64,000 nucleotides of DNA from Marinomonas communis. GTDB lineage: Bacteria; Pseudomonadota; Gammaproteobacteria; Pseudomonadales; Marinomonadaceae. Positions 18,453 through 26,755 of this stretch are shown in pieces. The stretch is from the NCBI RefSeq assembly GCF_004363305.1, contig NZ_SNZA01000004.1, positions 186,001-250,000 of the forward strand. The letters run 5' to 3'. Numbering within the stretch: the stretch's first letter is position 1; every line of letters starts with the position of its first letter. Below the pieces are notes generated by a model. It was not told the DNA's origin and searched no databases. It saw only the letters and a list, made by a program, of their open reading frames with translations. The translations under genes and the position numbers were made by a program.

Positions 18453-18758
18453 TTAAGCATAGTTAAAGTGATACTTCATAAAAAAATCCAGATGGCAGCC
18501 TCGCCCTAATGCTAGCTCTTCAATTTGCTTCCATAACATCGGCAAATAGACCTTAAGCACTTCTGCATCCGACTGGAGATATTCATTTGTGCATTCTCCT
18601 TCAGCCGCTTTTAGCCAATCAGTAGGCGTTAAAAGGGTCAGTCCTTGAAGATAAAATTCAGGAATAGCTTCTCGAATTGATTCTTCACTTCCGCTGGCGA
18701 CATAAATTGTTACACCTTCACCTGTCGCGAAATAACGACAAACACCGACATAATACAT
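18453..18758 (-). CDS. Hypothetical small protein in the island
   Basis: 101-residue protein of unknown function, start ATG at 18758 with AGGAG 5 nt upstream; the in-frame GTG at 18764 overlaps that site. Visible features are an N-terminal beta-like segment (MYYVGVCRYFATGEGVTIYVA), a Ser/Glu-rich helix (SGSEESIREAIPEFYLQGL) and an aromatic C-terminus (LDFFMKYHFNYA). It is the first gene of a two-gene unit with the 95-residue protein. A perfect 28-bp inverted repeat lies about 90 bp upstream. Confidence 0.6.
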   Translation of the reverse strand: MYYVGVCRYFATGEGVTIYVASGSEESIREAIPEFYLQGLTLLTPTDWLKAAEGECTNEYLQSDAEVLKVYLPMLWKQIEELALGRGCHLDFFMKYHFNYA

Positions 18759-18846
18759 ATTCACTCCTTACACCATATCTTGACTAAAGAGCTTCCATTG
18801 GTAGCAACTCTCTCAGGTTACAACATTTTTATAAAAAGGGCTCGGG

Positions 18847-18874
18847 GAGTGACATTTTGATGAAAATGTCACTC
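18847..18874. promoter_or_regulatory. Perfect 12-bp inverted repeat upstream of the small-gene pair
   Basis: GAGTGACATTTT and AAAATGTCACTC around GATG. Its AAAATGTCAC half-site also occurs inside both copies of block B (near 16205 and 19058), so one island protein might bind all three. It is not followed by a T-run. Confidence 0.45.
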
Positions 18875-18944
18875 ATACTTCATAGGTACTATGATTGGCT
18901 AAAATACAACAATTAATCCTAGAAGCCACATTAAAGAATAACGT

Positions 18945-19243
18945 GGTGGGCGGCATCTGGCCGAGTGATGATAAAAAGCTTTGGGGGCAATATTGTGATT
19001 GTCGACTCCCTGCAAAAGTTATCCGTGAACTTCCTCATCAAGCTGACATCTGAGGTCAAAATGTCACATGAAGCACTCCTGAAATCCACACAAAATTGCA
19101 AGGTCACCATTCTCATAATGTGACCATAAATAGCACTTAGATGTGTTTTAATACGCACAATATAAAAATCTCATTTAACTCAAGATCATTGATTTATATG
19201 CATTTAAGTGTCTTAATACGCATATACATATTCTTGTGCAGTT
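18945..19243. repeat. Dispersed repeat block B, copy 2, abutting the tRNA scar
   Basis: Direct-repeat partner of 16094-16389. Internal direct repeats GTGTYTTAATACGCAYA lie at 19143-19159 and 19208-19224, again 65 bp apart. Homology to copy 1 stops at GCAGTT, exactly where tRNA sequence begins. Repeated sites beside a tRNA junction resemble the arm-type integrase sites at the end of an integrative element. The 612 bp from 18759 to 19370 hold this block, the inverted repeat before it and the tRNA fragment; nothing else is evident. Confidence 0.75.
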
Positions 19244-19245
19244 CT

Positions 19246-19290
19246 CTCCGGAGGCGAAGGTCGAAGGTTCAAATCCTTTCGGGCGTACCA
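19246..19290 (+). other. 3' half of tRNA-Arg(CCG): probable attachment-site scar
   Basis: Starts at the anticodon loop CTCCGGA (anticodon CCG) and continues through the 3' anticodon stem, the T-arm GAAGG-TTCAAAT-CCTTT and the acceptor strand CGGGCGT-A-CCA. It aligns with the 3' half of bacterial tRNA-Arg(CCG). No 5' half precedes it and no complete copy lies in the 19 kb to the left. Tyrosine integrases commonly cross over in the anticodon loop and leave such a fragment. Confidence 0.75.
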
Positions 19291-19370
19291 TTTTCTCCTT
19301 TCATGCATCCTTAGACGTTTCCCTGCCCTCGTTGTTACATTCATATTCCTGCTTTTATGTTCTGTGACGG

Positions 19371-19688
19371 TTATTCTGCCCCTAGTTTATGTTTAAGATA
19401 AGAAGAGATGGCATAAGCTTGCGGGGAGCTCAGTTGCGGGAAAGTAGGCATTTTTTCTAAGTTCGGATGGCCTGAGCGGATAAGGTGGGCAATTTCGTTG
19501 ATGCTCATCTGAGTATCTTTGTTTCGAGGAATCCCAAGTAGAAACTGGCCTCGTCCAGAGTCTTTGTGACAACTAGCACAGTACTGGCCATAGAGTGCTT
19601 TACCACTTTGTAAATCAGATTTCTCTGTATTTTGATCCGAACACCCTGTCAATAAAGCTATCCCTAGCAACATGAAGATACTTTTCAT
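19371..19688 (-). CDS. Small lipoprotein c-type cytochrome
   Basis: 105-residue single-heme cytochrome c. The N-terminus is a lipoprotein signal with lipobox LLTGC (Cys16), so it is probably membrane-anchored in the periplasm. The heme motif CASCH is at residues 37-41 and the likely axial Met is in LEKMPTFP near 80. The SISEL-like helix before it (INEIAHLIRSGHPNLEKMP) is typical of class I cytochromes. It is a single-gene unit just outside the island scar. Its redox partner is unknown. Confidence 0.88.
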   Translation of the reverse strand: MKSIFMLLGIALLTGCSDQNTEKSDLQSGKALYGQYCASCHKDSGRGQFLLGIPRNKDTQMSINEIAHLIRSGHPNLEKMPTFPQLSSPQAYAISSYLKHKLGAE

Positions 19689-19886
19689 GCGGCCACCTTA
19701 TGCTGTTTTTAGTGAATCCTATTCCGGAGAAATTATATATTATTAGCGAAACCTAATACTCAATAGTTCCGTTATCCGCCTGTAATAAACATGATTAGTT
19801 TTGTAGAAATTGGTTACAACTGGATCTGAAAAATCCCCAGAACAAGCTAATCTTTAATCAATTAATCATTATGGCTAGGAATTAAA

Positions 19887-22163
19887 ATGCCACATCCAAA
19901 GCGTCAAGCATTAATAGATAAGTATGGGCTAAACCAATCCACAGATGAAACACTCAACAACTTAATTTCCAGCATCGCCCAATTATTTGATGTACCTGTT
20001 GCAATGACAGCTATTGCGCAAAAAGGTCACTTTGTTTTTCAGTCTCGCTATGGTTTAGACATTGACACCTCCCCACTCGAAGATGCCTTGTGTGTATTAG
20101 TGCTAAATGAAGAGAAACAAGTCGTTATCCCTGACTTACTAGAAGACGAGCGTTACACAGAAAGCCATTTTGCTGAGAAACGCCCAGGCCTGCGCTTTTA
20201 TGCTGGCACACCACTAGTTATTGAGGATGTTGTCATTGGCAGCGTCTGTTTGATCGATACAAAACCTCGCCAGTTAACAGAGCAACAGTGCGCTACACTG
20301 CATCAGTTTAGTTCCTTTATCAGTGATCACATCGCTCTAAAACGTGAGCACTATCAGCTGCAAAACGAACACAGTTTGCTGGATAATTCTCCGGCGGTAA
20401 TGCTCTGCTGGCGCTATGAAAACGGCTTAATACTTCAAAGTGTCACTCGAAATTCTGAAGATGTTTTAGGACTGAGTCATGAGTACATTACAACACATCA
20501 GCAAAGTTTTGAGTCTTTTTTAACGCAAGCCAGCCAAGAAGAATTCCACTTTATGATTCAGAATCATCTAAGTGGGGTCGAAACGACTGAGATCCATTTA
20601 GAACTATCCAACACAACACGAAGAGTATGGATACGTTTACTTTCAAAAGCTTTTTTTGATGAGGAAGGTCGACTATTAACTATTCAAGCCATTGCGACGG
20701 ATAATACTGAACAACGTCATTTCGAAAAGCGTTTAAACGACGCTAACCGACAAATGCGTTTATTGCTTGAAGCTTCGGAATTGGGCACCTGGGACTACAA
20801 TACCGAAACTGATCACACACAAGTTAATAAGCGTTGGTGTGACATCATTGGTGTCGATTACGAGTTCTATGATGGTAGTAGCCGTTTCTGGAGGCAGCGT
20901 ATTCATCCTGCAGACCTGCAGTATGTGAATAAGAAAATCGAAGCACATCTAAAAGGTGAAAGTAAAGTCTACTCAGAAGTGTATCGAATGCGCCATGAAA
21001 ATGGCAGTTGGGTGTGGATTGAAACCTATGGCCGAGTAGTTGAAAGAGACGAAACTGGTAGAGCTCTACGTCTTGCGGGTACTCACAGAGACATTACCGA
21101 ACGCAAACTGGCTGAGATTCACCAAATGAAGCAAAGCCAACTTCTGGGGTTCATAAACAAAGCCCGTGCGGCTTATCTAGAGAACCACGATTTATCCAAC
21201 GCCTGCCAAAAGATCCTCCCAGAGTTGATTGATATTGCAGATAGCCAGTTTGCTTTTATTGGTCAGATTGTATTTGAAAACAATAAACGTAGGCTTTTCA
21301 TACATGCCATCTCTGAGCTCAGCTGGAACAGTGCCAGTGAGGCTCTGGTTGAACTGTACAAAGGGCGAAAGCTGTATTTCGATTCGTTTGATAATTTGTT
21401 TGGCGAAACGATTAAGACTGAGCAGACGGTAATTAGTAACCAACTAGGCTCTCACCCTGCATCAGTCGGCACACCAAAAGGTCATCCACCTATCTACCGT
21501 TTTATGGGTCTTCCTATCCAATTACAGGGGGAAATTACTGGCATGATAGGTTTGGCCAATAAGTTTTCCAACTACACCGAACAGGATGCTGAGTTTTTAA
21601 AGCCATTGCGTGACGCTTTAGCTGGTCTGTTTTACGCGGTGGAGCTTGAGACAGCTCGATTAGAAGCAGAAAACCAATTACTTCGCATGGCAATGACTGA
21701 CCCCCTTTCTGGACTGAATAATCGTCGGGCATTTTTAGAATACCTCGGATCACTCTCACAAGATGAAATCAGTTATTTCGTGATGCTCGACATCGATTAC
21801 TTCAAGAGTATTAATGATCGATTTGGGCACGATGTAGGGGACAGCGTTATCAAGCAATTAGGCTCTGTTTTAAAGGAGTCGATCCCTGCACCGCATTTCA
21901 CGGCACGTGTGGGTGGTGAAGAGTTCGCCATCGTATTGCACGAGCAATCAACAGAGTCAGTCACAACAAGGCTAACAAAGCTTATGGAGACTATTCGCCA
22001 TACAGAGTTTGCTTTGCCTAATAAAAGCTCTGTCACGGTTAGCATGGGCGTTGCGGCATACACTTGCGATAATACTAGTACAGCATTAACTCAAGCAGAC
22101 AAAGCCCTCTATAAGGCAAAAGAGAACGGTCGTGATCAGATTGCTTGGTTCGAGAACGATTAA
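19887..22163 (+). CDS. GAF-PAS-PAS-GAF-GGDEF diguanylate cyclase
   Basis: 758-residue soluble sensor enzyme expected to make cyclic di-GMP from two GTP. Domain order by motif: N-terminal GAF (about 20-155), PAS (about 165-280), PAS/PAC (about 285-405, ending AGTHRDITERKLAE), second GAF (about 425-595) and GGDEF (about 600-755). The active site is GGEEF in ARVGGEEFAIVL with DIDYFKSINDRFGHDVGD upstream, so catalysis is likely. The RxxD inhibitory site expected five residues before GGEEF is absent. No membrane segments are seen. It is convergent with an HD-GYP regulator of opposite activity. Confidence 0.93.
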   Translation: MPHPKRQALIDKYGLNQSTDETLNNLISSIAQLFDVPVAMTAIAQKGHFVFQSRYGLDIDTSPLEDALCVLVLNEEKQVVIPDLLEDERYTESHFAEKRPGLRFYAGTPLVIEDVVIGSVCLIDTKPRQLTEQQCATLHQFSSFISDHIALKREHYQLQNEHSLLDNSPAVMLCWRYENGLILQSVTRNSEDVLGLSHEYITTHQQSFESFLTQASQEEFHFMIQNHLSGVETTEIHLELSNTTRRVWIRLLSKAFFDEEGRLLTIQAIATDNTEQRHFEKRLNDANRQMRLLLEASELGTWDYNTETDHTQVNKRWCDIIGVDYEFYDGSSRFWRQRIHPADLQYVNKKIEAHLKGESKVYSEVYRMRHENGSWVWIETYGRVVERDETGRALRLAGTHRDITERKLAEIHQMKQSQLLGFINKARAAYLENHDLSNACQKILPELIDIADSQFAFIGQIVFENNKRRLFIHAISELSWNSASEALVELYKGRKLYFDSFDNLFGETIKTEQTVISNQLGSHPASVGTPKGHPPIYRFMGLPIQLQGEITGMIGLANKFSNYTEQDAEFLKPLRDALAGLFYAVELETARLEAENQLLRMAMTDPLSGLNNRRAFLEYLGSLSQDEISYFVMLDIDYFKSINDRFGHDVGDSVIKQLGSVLKESIPAPHFTARVGGEEFAIVLHEQSTESVTTRLTKLMETIRHTEFALPNKSSVTVSMGVAAYTCDNTSTALTQADKALYKAKENGRDQIAWFEND

Positions 22164-22207
22164 TTATTGTATAAAAAGGCAGATACCAAAAATTGGGGTA
22201 TGAGGAC

Positions 22208-23218
22208 CTACCGGCTTAACTGAATCTGCTCTGCGAATTTGTTTTTAATATCCAAGATCTTAGGAAGCTCTTGAACAAACAAAGTGACCAATTCAGGGTC
22301 AAAATGCTTACCTGACTCATCTTGTAGCAACTGAACGGCATCCTCAACCGACCATGCTTTTTTGTATGGACGCTCACTGGTTAATGCATCAAACACATCC
22401 GCAATGGCCGCGATACGCCCCTCTAATGGGATTTCTTTTTCCTTGAGCCCTTTTGGATAGCCCGAGCCATCCCATTTTTCATGGTGTGTTATCGCGATCG
22501 AGCGTGCTAATGCCACCAATTGAGATTGAGGATTGGACAAGATATCTGCGCCAATTTGAGCATGGGCTTTCATCTGCTTAAATTCCCCTTCATCCAAACG
22601 GCCAGGCTTCAGCAAAATATTATCAGGGATCGCAATCTTACCCAGATCATGCATTTGCGCCGCCAGCAGTAGTTCATTTGCCGTTTGCTCGTCAATGCCA
22701 GCCGCGACCGCAAGCACATAAGAATAGCGACTCATTCGCTGAACGTGCATCCCTGTTTCATTATCCTTGTACTCGGCTGCTCGGCCTAAGCGCTGAATCA
22801 AATCGATTTGGGTTTCTTTTAAGGCATCGGCCTGGACCAAAGACAAGTGCGTTTTCACTCGGGCACGAACGATGGCTGGCACGATAGGCTTGGTGATGTA
22901 GTCCACTGCCCCCAGCTTAAAACCGGTTTCTTCATCAATGGTGTCTTTTAACGCCGTTACAAAAATGATCGGTATGCGGGCTGTATCTGAATTCCCTTTT
23001 ACTTTTTCACAGACTTCAAAGCCAGTCATATCTGGCATCATGATATCCAAGAGAATGAGATCGATATCTTCCTTATCCAATAACTCCAGTGCCGCTTCAC
23101 CAGAACGGGCAAACGACAAACGGTAGCTGTCTTGTAAAACTTGTCTTAGCACTTTTAGGTTAGCAGGCTCATCATCAACAATGAGAATTCTTGGCTGAGC
23201 TTTTTCTAATAGGGACAT
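22208..23218 (-). CDS. Response regulator with HD-GYP cyclic-di-GMP phosphodiesterase output
   Basis: 336-residue two-domain protein. The receiver domain (about 8-125) has the acidic pair D15/D16, phospho-acceptor Asp58 in LILLDIMMPD and the conserved Lys in DYITKP. The HD-GYP domain (about 150-325) has HDLGKIAIPDNILLKPGRL and HHEKWDGSGYPKGL, with the metal-binding His/Asp residues intact, so c-di-GMP hydrolysis is expected. It starts 10 bp after the hybrid kinase gene on the same strand, so that kinase is the obvious phosphodonor. RpfG-type proteins have this architecture. Confidence 0.94.
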   Translation of the reverse strand: MSLLEKAQPRILIVDDEPANLKVLRQVLQDSYRLSFARSGEAALELLDKEDIDLILLDIMMPDMTGFEVCEKVKGNSDTARIPIIFVTALKDTIDEETGFKLGAVDYITKPIVPAIVRARVKTHLSLVQADALKETQIDLIQRLGRAAEYKDNETGMHVQRMSRYSYVLAVAAGIDEQTANELLLAAQMHDLGKIAIPDNILLKPGRLDEGEFKQMKAHAQIGADILSNPQSQLVALARSIAITHHEKWDGSGYPKGLKEKEIPLEGRIAAIADVFDALTSERPYKKAWSVEDAVQLLQDESGKHFDPELVTLFVQELPKILDIKNKFAEQIQLSR

Positions 23219-23228
23219 ACAAACTCCT

Positions 23229-26200
23229 TTACTGACGAAGCAAGGTTCGCGCTTGATAAATATGCTTCACAGCTTCTTTAAACTCAAATTCATCAATTGC
23301 ATGGGCTGCTTGACGCACCAAAGGCTCAATATCAGAGCGCACGCCTTGTAAAAGGGATTCACTCAATTCATCGTCAATCTCGCCAGATTCAGTAATGTAA
23401 AGCCACTCTGTTAACTGCTCAATTTGTTCTTGAACACTCATACTCCCTTCCGTATCGGAAGCCTGAGATACAGGTTCAAGGCTGGCTTCAAGACGTTCAA
23501 TATCTTCGGCAAAGTCACTCCAAATGGCGGCGATATGCCCCATTGCCGCAGACATTTCTCCCAGACAGTGTCCATCTGCAGCTTTTTCTAACGCACTAAA
23601 ATATTGATACAACGGCAGCAATGCTAAGTTGCCAGTGAGCCCTTTTAGGGCATGAGAGCGATCTGCCAATTTAGCCCATTCCTCTAACTCAATGTAGCCT
23701 TGCAAGACCTCTAGTAAGCCTTGGTGTTTATGATAAAACTTAACCACCTCAGCAACATAAACGCTGTACTCGCCCCATAATTCCATTCCTTTGCCTAAAT
23801 GAACCACATGAAACTTTGGTGCGCCAATCACGGCACTCGATGCCATGACTGAGGCGAGCTCGTTCGCTTCTAGTTGCAGCACTTTGGCAATTTCCTGCAT
23901 AAGTTGCGCTAAATCGACAGGCTTATTCGCAAAACCACTCATCCCGGCTTCTTGGGCCTGAACACGATCCTCAAGCAATACACTGGCCGTCAGAGCAATC
24001 ACAGGTGTGCAATCTAAACCAGCACTCGCTTCAAACGCCCGAATCGTATGAGTGGCTTCTAAGCCATCCATATTTGGCATTTGAATATCCATTAAAACCA
24101 CTTGTGGACGCACGTCTTTAAAGACTTCGACGGCTTCGACACCATCATTAGCCATATAGACAGTATGACCTTGCTTGGTCAGCATAATATTCAATAACGT
24201 TAAGTTTTCTTCGATATCATCCGCGACCAGTATACGAAGAGGAGGTAACTTAAGTAGCTGATTTGTCTCAGCAAGGTCTTGTTGCTCAGCTTTATGGAGT
24301 GGAATATCAAAATAGAAACAACTGCCATCACCAAGGCGACTTTCAAGGTGAATGGTGCCTCCCATCAATTCCACTAACTGTTTTGAAATGGTCGTGCCTA
24401 GGCCAGTTCCCCCAAAACGGCGGCTCATGGACGCATCCGCTTGGGTAAAAGCTTCAAAGATTTGATTCACACGCTCTTGTGGAATACCAATACCAGTGTC
24501 ATGCACCGCAAATCGCACCCAATCTTTACGACCTGCAACAGGGGTTACTCTTAATGAAACCGAACCTGACTCCGTAAATTTGATGCCATTCCCCACTAGG
24601 TTGATCAATACCTGTCGGATACGATCCTCAGCCCCTTCGACCACTTGCGGCAATTCAGGGCTGACTTCTAAATTCAGCGCTAAGCCTTTATTTTTAGCCT
24701 GCAACCAAAGCGTAGAAATCACTGTGTCAACGCAGCTTGATAAACGAAACGGCTGCATATCCAGCTCCAATTTGTTTTTATCGAGTTTGGCGCTGTCTAA
24801 AATGTCGTTCAGTAGATGCAACAGTGACTGTGCAGACTGACTGATTGTCTGCAAATGCTTACGCGTTTCAGTCGGCAAAGAAGAGTCGAGCAAAATGCTA
24901 CTAAAACCAATGATAGCATTCATCGGTGTGCGTATTTCATGGCTCATATTCGCTAGGAATGAGGCTTTGGCTTCCGCTGCTTCTTCGGCTCTGGACTTCG
25001 CTTCTCGTAGCTCTTGTTCCATCGCTTTTCGAGAAGTGATGTCCAACATAACACCATCGATCCATTTCGCATTGTGGTTGTTATCGTAAACAATAGTGCC
25101 GCTCTCAAGCACCCACAAAATGCGACCGTCCTGATGGGTCACGCGATACTCAACCTCATAACGATCTTGCTTGCCTACCGCTTCTTCAAAAAACGCCACA
25201 ACGCGATCTTGATCTTCAGGGTGAAGCCAAGAGCCAAAGCTCAGCGTTCCTTCTAAATACTCCTGAGCACTATGACCATTTAAGTCATAGATGGCTTCTG
25301 ACAGAAATAATGGCGTCCAGTTTTCATCCAGTAAGCAACGGAACGATACCCCTGGAATGTTTCGGATCAGAGAACTTAAACGCTCCTCACTTTTGTAGAT
25401 GCGTTCTTCCATCTCTCTTCGCTGAGAGATATCCGAAGCGAAGCCAACGTATAGAAGCTCTCCATTAGGTAGGTTAATTCGACCGATACCCAATTGTATT
25501 GGAAATAAACGCCCAGCTTTGTTCCGGGCCATGAGCTCACGGTTGGTTCCCACTACGCTGGTATTGGCAAGGGCAAAATACTCCACCAAAAAGCCATCGT
25601 ATTGCGCATCACCTTTATCTGGAAACAGCAGATCAACCGACTGTCCAGTGGCTTCACATTCCGTCCAGCCAAACATGGCCTGCGCAGCCGTATTAAATTC
25701 TTGAATGATACCTTTGGCATTGATGGTGATGACCGCATCGGTTGCAGTATCTAAAATCGCCTGAGTGCGTGCTTCACTGGCACTTTGTTCTATCAACAAC
25801 TGACGGTAACGTAGTTGCGAGCTCACGTTCATCGCAAGAATGAAAATCAAGAAAGAGAAAATCGAAACGGCATAGCCCATTTCGCTGTTATCACCAGGAG
25901 GAAGCGCAAGGAAACTAGAAGAAGAGCCTTTAATAAAGTAAGCAGCCGCCATGCCGGTATAATGCATTCCGGAAATAGCGCAGCCCATAATGGCGGCAAT
26001 AATAAACTTAATTCGAATGGTGGGCATATCTGGAAACGTGAGTTTCATCGCCCTTCTGGCAAGCAAGGCAACGCAGGCCAGCACCACAGCAACCACAACA
26101 GATAATGCAAACAAATAGGGGTTATATTTCACGGTAAGGTGCATATCCATAGCAGCCATACCTACGTAGTGCATGGTGCCGATCCCAGCGCCGACAATGA

Positions 26201-26597
26201 CACCATTACGCAGCGTTAGTCTAAGAGAAAGCGCATCTTTCTCCTGAACGTAAATCAAAGACTTGAGTACTATCAGACTGGCAACAAAAGCTGGGATAAG
26301 TGATAAGACCGTGAGAAACCAATCATAATCCATATGATGAGGGAGCTTAAATGCGAGCATGCCAACGAAATGCATACTCCAAATACCGCCCGCTAAAATC
26401 AGCGCGCCAGTTGCCGTAGCAATATGCCGATATCGAGCCAATACGATATGACGAGCGGTTTCCGCTAACCTCAGTGCAAAAAATGATGCACTGGAAGCAA
26501 GTAGTATGGACAAAATCACCAGTGGAGAGTCATACTGCCCTTGAACAAGAAGGGCTGAGTCGACACTCGTAGTAAACATTTGGGTTAGCCAATTCAT
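23229..26597 (-). CDS. MHYT-PAS-PAS hybrid sensor histidine kinase with receiver and Hpt
   Basis: 1122-residue membrane kinase. The N-terminal seven-helix MHYT domain (about 1-255) shows SMHFVGMLAF, MHYVGMAAMD and MHYTGMAAAY, proposed in the family to bind a metal and sense O2, CO or NO. Two PAS domains follow (about 275-530), then HisKA with the phospho-His in ANMSHEIRTPMNAIIGFSS, HATPase (NLVGNGIKFTESG; GTGLGTTISKQL), a receiver (VLMDIQMPNMDG) and an Hpt with SHALKGLTGNLA. This is a full internal phosphorelay ending in Hpt, which could feed the adjacent HD-GYP regulator. Near-complete domain set, no sign of decay. Confidence 0.94.
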   Translation of the reverse strand: MNWLTQMFTTSVDSALLVQGQYDSPLVILSILLASSASFFALRLAETARHIVLARYRHIATATGALILAGGIWSMHFVGMLAFKLPHHMDYDWFLTVLSLIPAFVASLIVLKSLIYVQEKDALSLRLTLRNGVIVGAGIGTMHYVGMAAMDMHLTVKYNPYLFALSVVVAVVLACVALLARRAMKLTFPDMPTIRIKFIIAAIMGCAISGMHYTGMAAAYFIKGSSSSFLALPPGDNSEMGYAVSIFSFLIFILAMNVSSQLRYRQLLIEQSASEARTQAILDTATDAVITINAKGIIQEFNTAAQAMFGWTECEATGQSVDLLFPDKGDAQYDGFLVEYFALANTSVVGTNRELMARNKAGRLFPIQLGIGRINLPNGELLYVGFASDISQRREMEERIYKSEERLSSLIRNIPGVSFRCLLDENWTPLFLSEAIYDLNGHSAQEYLEGTLSFGSWLHPEDQDRVVAFFEEAVGKQDRYEVEYRVTHQDGRILWVLESGTIVYDNNHNAKWIDGVMLDITSRKAMEQELREAKSRAEEAAEAKASFLANMSHEIRTPMNAIIGFSSILLDSSLPTETRKHLQTISQSAQSLLHLLNDILDSAKLDKNKLELDMQPFRLSSCVDTVISTLWLQAKNKGLALNLEVSPELPQVVEGAEDRIRQVLINLVGNGIKFTESGSVSLRVTPVAGRKDWVRFAVHDTGIGIPQERVNQIFEAFTQADASMSRRFGGTGLGTTISKQLVELMGGTIHLESRLGDGSCFYFDIPLHKAEQQDLAETNQLLKLPPLRILVADDIEENLTLLNIMLTKQGHTVYMANDGVEAVEVFKDVRPQVVLMDIQMPNMDGLEATHTIRAFEASAGLDCTPVIALTASVLLEDRVQAQEAGMSGFANKPVDLAQLMQEIAKVLQLEANELASVMASSAVIGAPKFHVVHLGKGMELWGEYSVYVAEVVKFYHKHQGLLEVLQGYIELEEWAKLADRSHALKGLTGNLALLPLYQYFSALEKAADGHCLGEMSAAMGHIAAIWSDFAEDIERLEASLEPVSQASDTEGSMSVQEQIEQLTEWLYITESGEIDDELSESLLQGVRSDIEPLVRQAAHAIDEFEFKEAVKHIYQARTLLRQ

Positions 26598-26678
26598 TAA
26601 GGCGAAGATCTCAAATCAATCGGTGCGTCCAGCTTATCTCATCGCACACAGTCTAACTGTAGCAGTCTCGAAACACTA

Positions 26679-26700
26679 TTTGACAGTTTATACTGTCAAA
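26679..26700. promoter_or_regulatory. 22-bp perfect palindrome in the divergent kinase / AGE promoter
   Basis: TTTGACAGT and ACTGTCAAA around TTAT, 55 bp before the AGE-family gene and 81 bp before the hybrid kinase. It contains a TTGACA-like hexamer. No regulator gene is adjacent, so the binding protein is unknown. Confidence 0.45.
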
Positions 26701-26755
26701 TTCCATAGTAGTTCCTTACAACAAAAATACACAATCTATTTAAGGAAGTATAACC

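Noticed and set aside
19246-19290. A complete functional tRNA-Arg gene
   Set aside because: There is no acceptor 5' strand, D-arm or 5' anticodon stem upstream; block B sequence occupies that place.
15479-19370. Integron attC sites or CRISPR repeats in the non-coding repeats
   Set aside because: Only two copies each, no regular spacers, and no recognisable attC ends or cas genes.
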